Shown: one piece after another, positions 48,398 to 61,200 of the stretch
Position numbering within the stretch: the first letter of the stretch is position 1
How the letters are laid out: the number at the start of each line of letters is the position of its first letter
DNA from: Pseudisothecium myosuroides
Taxonomy: Eukaryota; Streptophyta; Bryopsida; Hypnales; Lembophyllaceae
DNA length: 64,000 bases
Assembly (NCBI GenBank): GCA_951799445.1
Contig: OX637288.1
Coordinates: 12,898,501 to 12,962,500, forward strand
Direction: 5' to 3'
Made by a program: the position numbers and the translations under genes
Notes under the pieces: model-generated
Told to the model about the DNA's origin: nothing
The model's database searches: none
Seen by the model: the letters and a program-made list of their open reading frames with translations, nothing else

Positions 48398-51300
48398 TCC
48401 AAGCAAAGACTCCAGTAAACAGTAGGTTGAGCAGCTCAATTTGTCTCCTGAAGAAGCTTCTAACTTGAAGGTTAGCCTCCTACGGTTCGTTGCATTCTGT
48501 GCAAACTCCGCTGTCCACTTAAAGTGTCGATTTGCTCAACCAAATATTTTGCAGGCTCAAGCCGAGAAGTTTGATGAAACTTTGAAGACTTCACTAGAGG
48601 ACTGAGATGCCCTAGCGGTGAGTTTCTTTTACATCTGTTCCCCCTCCCTGTTAGATTCACAAAGTCATTAATTGTAAATTAATGTTGAACTAATACTACG
48701 TTACATCATTTTTAAGATAATGATAAGTTGACTGCAAGTTGTTTAGTAATAGTTTCTAAATGTAGTGACACTAACATCGCATTGACATTAAGTCAACACC
48801 ATTTGTCACACTGACCCTAACTTAACATTAATGCAACATGAGGTTTATATGAATCTAATGCCTATTAACTTAACATCAAGAGCTTTGTCAATCTTACAGA
48901 GTTTTTTTTTGTGATGTATGTTACTATGTAATTTAAATGTTGAATGATGTTAAACCTCAATTACAGATCTAACAGTAAGGGTACTGGTTCAATTTCAGAT
49001 CAAGCTCACATCGACCTTACTATTGGAAGTTATAGTTATCGCAAATGAGAATTCTTTAAGCAAGTTGTAATATTGTGCCCAATGGGTACATGCAAGGTGC
49101 AGGTGTCACATACGCAGAGCTTGGCGATTACAGCAAGTCTGCCACATACCTATCCAAGCTTGTCCTGGTATTTGCTTGCACAGGTTTATATTTTTTAATT
49201 TTGCGTCAAATGCGAACTGCGTCAGAAATTAGCGTCTCTTGAAATGGCCACCCAAATTATTACTGTGTTAAGTTAACAAACACAATCAATTCCCCGATCA
49301 TGAAACAGCAGTGTTTACATTACTTTTGTGCTAACTTACAACTAATGATCTCAGTTAGCACCCTCACAGACAATCTCGAATGAGATCAAATATGATGAGA
49401 TCTTTGCATAAGCTATATATGCCGAAATTGCTACTTTTATCCAACAGCAACTTGCTTAGGTTTTTGCTTAAAGTGTACACATTCTGAAAGTAGGAGCCTG
49501 AAGCTGATTTGGGTACATTAGTGGTTTGCACTTTGAAATTCAGTGTTTGTTCATATTTCGTCTTATATTTCATGCGAATTTGCATTGAACTCCCCTTTCA
49601 ATTGACAACAAGATTTACCAATAAGTATGACACCTTAGTAAGAGAAACCATACTCAAATGCTTATTTAGACACGTTTCATGTAAATACTTTTCTGTGAAG
49701 TATGCAGAAGTAGGAAACCCTGACAATTTCTGTGCATGCACAACTAACTCGTCATGTTTCTATCATGTATGACATGTAGAAAGTCCCCAAGGATGTAGAG
49801 GCACAGAGGCTCCTTGGCGAAGTCCGATACGAAGCTGGTGATTATGCAGGCAGCGCCTCAGCCTACCGGAGCGCTATCAGGGTATGATCCTCCACCCAGT
49901 AATCTAATTGAACCTTCCTTGGATTGAAAACACACTTGCAGTGTTTTACTCTTGCGACTTAGTATAACTCATTACCTTTTTATCAATCTGATCAATACGC
50001 TTTTATGGGCAAATCATTGGCATCGTATGAAAGTCGGTTCCTTTTTGTGAACTCTATCCTTATAATCATCCCTTGTAGACTTGTATGAAACATTCATGTG
50101 TGACCAACTTTTACTCTTAAGACAAGCAGTAATAACTATCTGCGATGAAGGGGAAGCATTTGTTTTCAATGAGATTTTGGCCGATGCATTATAAATCGCA
50201 AGAATTGCATTAGTCTTAAAGACTCAAGACTCGATCGTTGTCAGTTGTAGGAAGTTTCAAATCATTTATCACACTTTCAAATTTGCTAAGCTTAAAGTGG
50301 CACGGCTATTGCTGCGTTTATTATGTTTTAGCTGAGATCTATCCAGTCTTACCAATTGCAACTCATTGGAGGGTTTTGCCATGCCTTGCGTGGCTACAGG
50401 CTGCTCCAAAAGATACCGTCAGCTTGCTCCAAGGTCTTGTCAGTGCGCTCCTTGCAGACAGCAAGCCAAGCGAGGTATGCTTGATTACGAACGAATTTAC
50501 TCATTGCTTTCATCTTTGATTTCCGACTATGCTGAATTTTACCCTTGACGTATGACTCTTGCTTTAGTATTTTTTCAAGTATCTTGAGTTTTAACACTTA
50601 TTTTAGGAGTTTTCTGCAACTCAATACGCATATGTACACTCAAACTTCCTTTCCTATAACTAAAACCACATTCTAGAATATTGCCACACTAATATTAACT
50701 GTTGCACACATTTCACACATTTAAACCCTGTCGTAATGGATAAATTGGGATCACAGGTGGTTAGATCAAAAGAGGTTTAAGTCTCCCGCTCATATGATGT
50801 TGAAGAAAATCCAAGAATCTTATTTTTGTATTGCTCGTTAATTCTTTAATGAAGATCATAGTAATCAAGCTTGAGCTCCCTCGGGACCCCAATGTCCTGA
50901 AGAGATGAATGTATGGCATTTAAGCTTGATGGGAATCCTAAGTGGTGTTTTCCCTTTTAGGCTGTGGGGGAGATGCTTGCCGCACGAACTCTACTAAGCG
51001 AAGCCTCGCCATCCAAAGCAGCAGCATCGGAGCCGGGAACTAGTGCAGGTGAGCGGGTGGATCCTGTGCAGGTGGAGATGTTGCTGGGGAAGGCATACTC
51101 CACCTGGGATGGTCACACTGGGGATGCCATTGCTGTCTACGACAACATCATCGCTGATGACTTCCGAGGCTACTTGGCCAAGGTGACTCAAATCAATTTT
51201 CTCTGGTTGGATTAGCATATCTCGTTGTGAATACCAGGTTTCTAGAATTTTGTACTCTCCATGTCCATACATGCTGTAACCTCTCAACCCTCTCAATGTG

Positions 51301-52177
51301 CATTCTTTACTGTAAGATAAACCCCAAACGTTAAACCCTATTGGTGTGCATTCCTTGCTATAGAATAAACCCTAAACCCTAAACCTTACCAATCTTACTG
51401 TAAGGTCTTCCTTTGAAGGATCAAAAACCAACGTGCATGAATGCTCTCGGGCTAGACTGGCGTTGACATGTGAGCCCCAATTTTCCAGGGTGTTGTCTTC
51501 AGATGTCCTTTCTGTATAACCCTAAGCCCTTAACCATTTTACTGTGCTTTCCATATTGCAGGGTATTCTTTTGAAGGATCAAGGGAAGGACGGCGATGCA
51601 GAGTGCATGTTCATTCAGGTACTGAACATTGTTTTTAATAAAATTAGAAGCTTTTTGACTACCTTATAAAAAGAATCTTCTCCATGATTTATGGTGAGGT
51701 TCCCCAAGGTCTTATAGAAGTTGAATTTCGCAATGGTCACTTCAACAAAAGGGAGGCCTCCGTATGAACCATGAGAAGATTTTCTCTACTAAACACCCCA
51801 TTATCCTTGTCATATCCTCTATTCCTTGAGATTCAATTCCATTTAGTACAAGAAAAGGCTTGCATAATAATATTGAAAGAAATTTGAGTTATCCTTCGAT
51901 TCAAAACGGTGACCTAATTTCATCACTGAACCACCGAAAATAGACTTTTCAACACCTATTCGTGGCATCATTCATTAGATTCAGCCCCGATGCACCCCTA
52001 GTTTTTCACTGCTCGTTTTCACTGATATACCAGGGCAGCACCACAAGTTTGAATGAGTTAAGAAGAACAATATCAACCTGCGTATATTAACCTAATTCCA
52101 TTTGTGAAACTCCTGCAGGCACGATATCTAGCTCCACCAAAGGCGAAGGGCTTTGTGGATCGGTACTCGGGGCGATG
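48398..52177 (+). pseudogene. 5'-truncated SG1-like pseudogene (block B)
   Basis: Equivalents of SG1 exons 8-15 are present in order, but exons 1-7 (transit peptide and membrane segment) are absent. Lesions: TAG at 48423-48425 in exon 8, TGA at 48603-48605 in exon 9, loss of the exon 10 acceptor (gcag to gcaa near 49094), and a 9-base in-frame loss in exon 13 that removes three residues before the DDFRGYLAK end. Exon 11 is unchanged. The terminal exon still ends GFVDRYSG then TGA at 52175-52177. The 9-base loss also removes a loop in the TPR region. It is not expected to make protein. Confidence 0.92.
49437..49692. repeat. Dispersed repeat R2, copy 3 (duplicate of the 21-kb copy)
   Basis: Same intron position in the SG1 pseudogene as the 21289-21545 copy; it was carried along by the segmental duplication. 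Confidence 0.6.
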
Positions 52178-55100
52178 AGAGTCGATCTATTTTTTGCCCT
52201 AATTGTGCAAGACACCCTGCTGGACTCAGATTTAGGTGCATCTTACAAGTGTGAATTGAAGTCTAATGTAACATGTCTGGAAGAGCTTTGAAAGGAGTAA
52301 GAGGTGTGCAGCTTGATGGTTTTCTGTTGCTTTTGCTAAATGCAAAATCGACTTGCGTTGTATTGTAAGGGCTAAACCTTCATCCAATACATGTAAAGCA
52401 TTATCGAGTGCAGTAATCCTCCACGAACATTGAAACGAGTCTGCTATGGCTTCTTGAATTGGTAGAAATGCGTGCTAGGCAGCTCCTCATGAACCATCAA
52501 CCGTAGGATATCGCCTTAACGGTAACTTTACTAACATCACTCCGACATCAACTTCTAGAGCTCTTTCTGAAAAATTGAGATTAGTTTGGATCATAGCCTT
52601 CAAATGTGCAAACCCTGTGCTGGTTCAAAGAAAAGTAAATGAGTCGAGAAAAACTAACCTCTGTACAGTTACAATCTCAATTTGGCATCAGATATGTGCA
52701 AAATCAAATATGAAGAAGTTAAGCTCAAACAAAATTTAGTCCTCAAATTTCTTAAAATTGTATAAAACCAGTTTCATCAAATACCGGTATTCAAATTGGT
52801 TACTTTTCCAAATTTCAAATTTTCAAATGACTCAGAAAAACTTAGAAGCAAATGTTCTGTATTAGGTGTGAAATTCTATTATATATTTATGCTAGAATTC
52901 TTTTATGGCCATGAATTTTCAAGGTCCTAGATAGTTTGATGCATTAAATTACCACTCAGCCTGATGACTATATGAATCTAATGCCTACTAACTTAACATT
53001 AACCCCTAAATGCCCAAGGCTTGTTTTGAGCCTCTTGGAATTTGGTCTAAATTGAGCAAAAAGTCAACGTTTTGATAAGTTGAATCAATTTTTTTTGAAT
53101 TGTAACCATACAAATTCAAACTAGACATGTTAGAGATCACATAGAAAAAGAAAACACAACAATATCATTTAAGGATTGAAAGATTATAATGTTTGATCAT
53201 CACGGTATTAAAACTATGAAAATCTCTAAGCTCTCTTTTTGCATGCCAAATCTAAAAAATGCAAGACCAAAAAAATATGAGGTTGAAGGGCCTAACAAAT
53301 ATAACCCCAATCAATTTATGACTTTTCAAAATCTACTTTATAATTTTTTTAAATGAATTTCTAGACAATGTGACTTTTTCTCCACGATCTAGTGTATTTG
53401 AGGCTCATTTCCAAGAGCCCTCAACACTACGAAAAGTCATGATTGCAATGGGTACCTTTGCACAAAATCTTGAATAGAAAAATCATAATCATTCATTTTC
53501 AAAATTGGATTTTTGATGCTAAAACCAAACTTCAAAAAGACTCTTTCAAAAGTATAAACTACTAAAAATAGCAATTTGGTAAGGTTTTATTTAACTTCAA
53601 AGTTTCTTCGACACCACATTTGGGTGCTTTGGGCATTTACGGGTTAAGAACTTTGTCAACCTAGTGGATGTGGCTCCTGGAGGTGGGACTCTTTGAGAGG
53701 CCACTCGGCCCTTCTCCAAACAGTGACAGGCAGAGTACAGAGCTGCAAAATTGTGTTTCTCAATTTAAGATTACACTTTTCCTTCGTTCCTCATGAAGAA
53801 TTGTGGTGAAGTTACGCATATCAAACCCTTACTCTTGCAGTACGTTTTCGAACATAAAGAGGTTTGAGTGTGCAAACCTGAGGGAGTTGCGGTCTGTGGC
53901 AAGTAGAGGGGCAAACTCAAATGCAATTCACAACGAAGGAAAGTGCTCTCATCCCAAGGACTGCCCTCAAACACCTGCACATCAAAGTGGATTGATTTCC
54001 AGCCTCGTACCAGCCTCGTATCATTTTGCAATCTTTTGATGTGCATTTTACAACTTAAGAACAGAGCATGAAAAAACGAAAAAATTGTGAACCCGGTCTT
54101 GGGAGCTCGGAAGTTCGTGGTGACCGGTGACTGAACACGGTCACCGGAAACCGTCACCCGCCTCTGTCTGCAACAAGAACTCCTTTTGTTTCACCCTCGC
54201 TCAGTTCTTCGCCATTTCACCATTTCCTCGTGTTGCGATTTCCTCCGTCGTGCTTGGCTTGTCGCTTAGAGTTTTTGTTCAGTTGGGATTCTTGCCTGTG
54301 TTGCTTATGGAATGTTTAGTTCTGTGCGGGAGGGTTTGTACTGCACTAGAGATTTTGCCGACCTTTTCGTCGGTACGAGCGTGTCGGATTCCATAGCTTC
54401 TTCTCTCTCCCACTGCTTCCAATTGCACCTTCAAACCACCTTCTCTCGTGGAGTATTCGCTCTTTGCGTCTCTCTTCTCTCTCTTGCCGTTCGGGGTTCC
54501 ACGCCCACGCCCAAGGTGCCTCATCTCGCAGCTTCAGAAAAGGTGCGGGTTTGCTTCGATTTTTATGGGTTTGTCACCGATGGTGTGTTTTGTGTTGGAA
54601 TTTTTCTTGATGTCCACTGTTGTTTTGGGTGATGAGAGAGCGACGTGGTGATGTTATTAAGGGTTCTCGAGCTGAAATGGTTTTACACAGAGCATGATTC
54701 TGAAGTGCGAAATTAGTGATGCTGGGTTCCGAGATTTTGCCAATTTTTAGTCTGCAGGATTTAATGTGCTTTAGCATCTGCTTTGGAAGAGGAGACAGAG
54801 TATGAGAGCTGCACAACAATCATTTGTGTTCTGCTTGCATTTGTTCATAGAGGTTATGTAGGTGTTCTAGAAAGCTATGGACTGGTTGCCTGTACGTTAG
54901 GAAGAGCATCTTGTGAAGCGCATGTGGAGCTTGTGGCTTGGATGTGAAAGTGGCGAGGAGGTTTGAAGACCGTCGCTTTGGTTGGTTTTAGTGGTGCTGG
55001 CTTTTGCTGTCTGAGTTCCGGCTTTGACTCCATGTTGGTACTGGACGTCCGTCAGTGATGATAGAAAGTTACCCGTTTGGGATCTTTTCTTTAACCTCGA

Positions 55101-56505
55101 TTGGCTGTGGTACAATCCTGTCAGTTTCTACTCTTGCCTGCTTTGTCTGGACGGAGGCTTATTTCGTGGCTTGAATCTTTCGCTTCAGTTTATTGGTGTG
55201 AAGGTGCTGGTTTTTTGGACTTGAGCTTTGGGTCATCAGCTGATGGAGTGGAGTCTTTTCTAAGTATCGCACGAGTTAACGCTTTGAAGCTCTGTGTTGT
55301 TTGAAGGTCGCGCTCATCAGTGCTTGCTCTTACTTTATTGCGGCGGATTTTCGGATATTGTTGGATGTTCCCTGTTCGATGCTTAGGGTTTGACCTAGCG
55401 CAGTTCCTTCTGTAGTCGGCGTTGTGTCTCTGCTCCTTACTGTTGTCACTGGTGCGGATTCTTAAACCCTAACGGAACGGAATCTTTTGTTAATTTATCT
55501 TTTTTGGATTGCGTTTCTGATTTGCTTAGACCGTGTTTCCTTCATTACATTTTGGATGAGTTTGTTTAGAAACTGTAGTGACACATACGAAGATTCGTTT
55601 TCTGGTAACCCTAGTTCAGCTCGCCAACCCTTGCCGTTTTGTTCTAGTCATTTTGCTCGTCAAGTTGGACGCTTGATTGGGAAGTGTGACTTTGTGAACA
55701 AATTTGCTGAAATGCCTATGCCTCGTTTTCCCTTTTCTAGACTCTCTGCAGTCCCTTTCGTATCTATTGCCTCTGAATTAAGAAATTGGTTTACGGTGTG
55801 TATATACAGGCATGCAGATCTAGAGGGAATGATGTGTGGGACATCCAGTAGCTGACAACTCTTACGCCGCTAGTACTGGCGAAATGATCGATGGATTCCA
55901 GGTACGGTGATGCTTTGGGTGGGCTCAGTTGGGACTTTCTTGGTTGATCATTGTCAAAATGGTTTAGATCATGTGAGCATTGTTTCAAATCCGTGATTGA
56001 ACCTCTACTAAAGGCTTGCCTACACCTATTCTCAGCATTACTCATTAGATCGATCCCTACCTCTTCAGTGAAACAGGGTTTGACATTGAGACATTTGAAT
56101 AACAAAATCACTCCCAATGATGGAGAAGTCTATTTTGAGGCTGGTATCGCTTCAGTTCATCTCAGGTTTACCAGGAAACGAAATCTTATGTTTCATTCTA
56201 TTTTCAATTTCTTATTTATTGCCTGTTTATGGAAGTGCACTTTCTAGCTTTCTTTGAGTGTGCGTAGATTTTCTCAGTATCCCTTTCTTGTTATTACATA
56301 TATTTCTGCTATATTACTTTTGCCTCAGCTCATCCCTCATCCCTGCATGGGAGTTTCATGTCAAACTACAGTCATTCTCTCTTTCCTTCTCGAAGAGTCA
56401 TTAATGTTGACCTCGAGACTTGTTAGAAAGATGCTTTGTTTTCACTGGATTCCAGTCTGCTCGACCAGCATGATAAATTTCTTCATGTTGTGATTTGACT
56501 TGCAG
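52178..56505. other. Block B spacer between the SG1 pseudogene and the VPS13-type exon
   Basis: 52178 to about 52510 matches SG1 3' flank. 52510-54050 is private to B, AT-rich, with a TTAA-flanked element. From about 54058 the CT-rich leader-like region shared with A resumes, with an extra 0.95 kb (54396-55304) absent from A. The 128-codon minus frame at 53771-54157 is not shared with A and has no known domain. Confidence 0.5.
52999..53647. mobile_element. piggyBac-like non-autonomous element 2 (TTAA-flanked)
   Basis: A 641-bp body between TTAA at 52999-53002 and TTAA at 53644-53647. The left end is cccctaaatgcccaaggctt; the right end, reverse complemented, is cccgtaaatgcccaaagcac. The flanks (gaatctaatgcctactaactt before, gaactttgtcaa after) match a continuous, uninterrupted stretch at about 48852-48893 that lacks the element, giving a related empty site. 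Confidence 0.75.
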
Positions 56506-56690
56506 ATCGCATCATATTTCGTTGCTCTTGTTACCCCGCAAGCCACCCAAGTTGTGACAGTTGTGGTCAATGTTGGGGGAACTGAGAAGCGTATTCAACA
56601 GTCTGATGTTGAGGGTTGGACGGCTGTAAAATTAGTGTTATCACTAGACACTCCAATCATTATCTTGCCCCATTCGTCCAAGAGCCAAGA
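56506..56690 (+). pseudogene. Isolated VPS13-type exon (copy B)
   Basis: Same 185-nt exon as in block A with the same acceptor and gtaagc donor. Only a handful of differences, including D to V and A to V in VVVNVGGTEKR. No partner VPS13 exons nearby. Confidence 0.6.
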
Positions 56691-58223
56691 GTAAGCGTTT
56701 TCTGGATGTTGCTTTGAAGGATCAGCTCTGGATAGGAGGACCCTTTGCGCTTCAGTATTTAACTATATTGATTGTGTCACTTCGTAATAGTTAAGTTTAT
56801 CTATTATGTAGATCTGTGTTGATTGTCTGTTTTTGTTTGTTATGTTTATTGTGCTGTGTGAATTTTGAATTGTGCAGACGCTCTTGACTTGTCAAGAGAG
56901 GTCAGATCCTTCTAATTGTGCTGAAGATTCATGTGTGCTCTAGCATGTATACTCTTGCAATTTCAATGCAGAGTATCAATGGGTTAGAAGGCAGAAACGA
57001 GGGACAAGTTTGTGCTTCCTTCTGTGCTTAGTAAGGATGTTGCATTTGCGGTACTCCTAGATGTTCTTTGAAGACTCTAGTCTTCACTACTAAATTACCA
57101 ACAATGTGTGTTTATGAACGGGCGACCTTCATTGATCACATTGTGGAAGGTGGGGTTCAGATGGGGTCAAATTGTTTATCACCAGAATCGATGAAGAACA
57201 TTGCTCTGGTGTTGGGTCAAAAATAAATAAAAATGGACCAAAGATGGTTCCCATGTCACCCCCCCAAAACTGCTAAAATTAATTTGAGACCCCAGTTGGG
57301 CCTCTTGGTTCTAAAGATTTTCCTACGCACACTTGTAAAGATTGGAAAACAGTCAAGACGGAGGGTGAAATGAAATGGATCAGCTTGCCATCCCTTGCCA
57401 TGTTTGGCAAGTCATTCTGCTTTGCAAGTCGTTCTACTTAAGAAGTTGGTTGCTTGATTGGGATAGTGTGACTTCCTGCAGCATCCTCCAACAAATGTTA
57501 CAATTGAACAACTTTGCTGAAGTTCCTATGTCCATGACAAGTTTGGGTTTTCTTTTTAAGCTATGCGGTCTAGTGTGTTATTTCTTGGTAGATTTAGAAT
57601 TTGGTTTTTGTTGTATCTAGGTATGCATATCAACATGGCATGAGGTGTAGAACATTAATTTGTTGACAACACTTGTGTTGCATAACCTTGATCATTATTT
57701 GATGCTCACCTAATCATTACTATTGTGAAATATGCAGAGAGTTTTTGATGAGCTTTGAATCATGTCTTAAAGGTGGTAGATTGTGTTGCCATTTAGTATG
57801 AAGGGAATTCATCCATACGTTTTTCAAGAGCTCTTTAAGAGTTGATCTCAAAAAAGATGCTAGCAAGTCTCGGGAAAAGTTCTTCAAGTAATCTACCAAT
57901 GCCCTTGACGGACCAAGGTTTGCAGTCCTTTGTTGCAACACACATCTATGTCAAAACTCCACTCACATTGTGAAGGCTCCTACTTGTTGAGGAGAAGTAA
58001 GTCGACATTATATGTGAGTACTCCCAACATGTACACCTCTTTATAAATTATCTCATACTTTGTATTTGCATGAATTCTTTTAGAATCTAGCTTTCAAAGT
58101 CCGCAAGAAGAGTGACTTGTGTGGATTAGGTAAATTGTAGCCTTGTACATTTTGCTAGAATTTTAGATTCCTTTTTTGTTTCTTATAATCATTGGTGTGT
58201 ATTCCAATTTTGTAGTGGCAAGC

Positions 58224-61200
58224 ATGACAAGCTATATGGAGAGTGATGCAAGGCCTGCCAAGGGATTGTGTGCAATGGAAGGTGTGGTTAGTTTTACCCT
58301 TGGTGTCACTATTAACCTATTCTTTTCTCATTGAATTTTGAAATACCATTATTTGGAATTTTATGATGCTCACCTTCGGATGTGATTTGCAAACATTATT
58401 TGATGAAATTTGGATGCATTGATTTGTGAGTAAGATTGATCATTGGTTGTCTCCAGATGAATTTGGAGACTATGATGTTTTTATTAGTCACAGAGGCCCT
58501 GACACGAAGACGGGTTTTGTAGGCTATTTATACGAAGCTTTGAAAGGAGCTGGATTGCGTCCCTTTCTGGATTGCACATCCATTGGTAAAGGCCAACATT
58601 CTTGGGAATGCATTGATCATGCCATCCAAACGACACCCCTAGCCCTAGTCATCTTTTCCGAGACTTTTGTCCAGTCAGAGTGGTGTCTAAAAGAGTTAGA
58701 TGCAATGTTGAACTATACTTCAGTGAAGGTGCTTCCAATCTTCTACAAAATTCACCCATCAGAAGTGAGATTTCCAAAACAGGGTCAACTAGATGATGAA
58801 TTCATAAAGTTGGTAAAGAAGTATGGTGAGACTATGATTGAAGAATGGAGGACCAATTTGGAAAAAGCTTCCTTGTTCAAAGGTTGGGAGTACAAAGTGG
58901 GAGACGTAAGGTAAGTATGTTCTTCTACATTATGTGTTATGAAGAGCATTGTGGTTGAACTTGACATTGACATTGTAGTTGGTGTTAATGGAATTTGTTT
59001 CAAATTGTTTGTAGGTTGGAAAAGGATTTGGTGTTGGAGGTGGTTGGAAAGATCTTTGAATTGGCAAATAAGTCGCTTCCCTTGGATGTGGGTGATCATA
59101 TTGTAGGTGTGAAGAAGGTTGCTGAGAACCTCATTCAAACCCTTGCTAAGAAGAAAGTGTTGATGTTGGGATTGTGGGGAATGGGTGGAATTGGGAAGTC
59201 CACTTTGGCACACGAGTTATACAACCAATTGGGGAGAAGATTTGATGCGAGGTGTTATGTGGAAGATGTGGTGGAGAAGGTGAAGCAAGGTGGTGTGACA
59301 AGTGTTCAAACTGATATTTTGAAGGCCTTGTGTGGTAATGAGGAAATTACAAACAAATCTAGTGGGAAGGTTATCCTTGAGGAAAGGTTATCCATAAAAC
59401 GCATTCTTGTGGTTTTGGATGATGTTCGTGACAATGATGAGTTGGATTATTTGATGTCGTGCAAAATGTTGAAAGGAGGTAGCATGTGCATTGTCACTTC
59501 TCGAATTCGACGTGCATTTGAGAAGTCCACTTCATTTCATGTCAATCATGAGATTCACACTCATGATGTTCAACTATTGAGCGAGCATGATTCTCGAAGT
59601 GTGTTTACATGTCACGCATTTGGAGGTGATTGGAAAGTACCTCCAAGGTTTGGAGGTCTTGTTGGAAGTGTTAGCATGGCATGTGGTGGAGTTCCGTTGG
59701 TGTTGAAGGTTTGTGGGTCTCTTTTGAGGGATGAGGAGGATGTGGAGATTTGGAAGGAGGTTTTGAAGAAGTTGAATTCTGGTACTATAATGGATGAGAG
59801 GAAGATCTTTGAGTGTCTTCGTATCAGCTATGATGCTCTTCAAGAGCAACATCAGGAAATGTTTTTGGATATTGCATGTGCATTGTTGGGATGATCTGTG
59901 GAGATGGCTAAACTTGTTTGGAGATCCCAAGGTTGGTCTGCAGTATTAGGTGTTCGGAGCCTTGTGGAGAAGGCCTTGATTAGAGTGGATAAGTTTGGTG
60001 CCTTTCGCATGCATGACCACTTGCGTGACATGGGCCGTGCAATTTCCAAACAAGAAAGAGCAAGTTTGGGTATTTGCAAACGTTTATGGGATTCTAAATC
60101 CTTGTCATTGTTGAACAAGTATGAGGTATGCTTAGTACCCATTGAACTTTTATTTGTTCAATCATTCTAATATAGTATTATAATTTAGTTTTTTTGTAGC
60201 ATTTTAGAAAGAATATTTGAATAGAGTATGCTAATAGTGCTCAGTCTTGATGATTGTTTGACGATTCAAAACTTATTGTGCATGTAGTCTTCTCCTAGTT
60301 TTAGTAATTGAAGCATGCAATATATTCTTTTTGAGTTTATGTATGCCTAGTTTGGTCCAAGAGTAGACTTTTAATTTGTTGTTTTTCTGGATGTGTTTGT
60401 TCAGCTACTACCAAATTCTCTCCAAACTTTGGTCCTTCCTCCGAATCTCAAACTTCGAGCTGACCTTTCTCTCATGGAAGGATTGCGTATATTGCAATGG
60501 AATGGTGGCTTCTTTACAACGTCATCACTTCCAATAAGTTTGCGTTGGCTTTATAACACCCAAAGTCACCTTGGACATTTTCCAGAGGCACTTGAAAATA
60601 GTGAGTTGGTGGTATTGTTTTGGATGGATTATTCCATGGAGAGATTGCCTGAATCATTTGGAAACTTGAGGAAGTTGGAAGTGTTGCATCTAAGCTATTG
60701 TCGAAGACTCCTAGAGCTACCAAATTCAATTGGGGGCCTCCAAAATTTGAAAAACTTGTGTTTGTCTCAAAGTGGAATTCAAAGTTTACCTGAATCTTTT
60801 GGAACATTGAGCCTCTTGGAAGAGTTGAATTTATCCTATTGTTCCAAGCTTGAGAAGCTACCACATTCATTCGGAGGCCTTCGAAATTTGAAAAACTTGA
60901 ACCTGTTTATAATTGGAATCCAAAGTTTACCTGAATCCTTTGGAACATTGAGCCATTTGGAAGTATTGAATTTGTCCTATTGTTCCAAGCTTGAGAGGCT
61001 ACCAAGTTCATTTGGAGGCCTCCAAAATTTGAAAGAACTAGTTTTGAATGGAATTGGAATCCAAAGTTTACCTGAATCTTTTGGAACATTGACCCATTTG
61101 GAAGTATTGAATTTGTCCTCTTGTTCCAAGCTTGAGAAGCTACCACATTCATTCGGAGGCCTTCGAAATTTGAAAAACTTGAACCTATATGGAATTGGAA

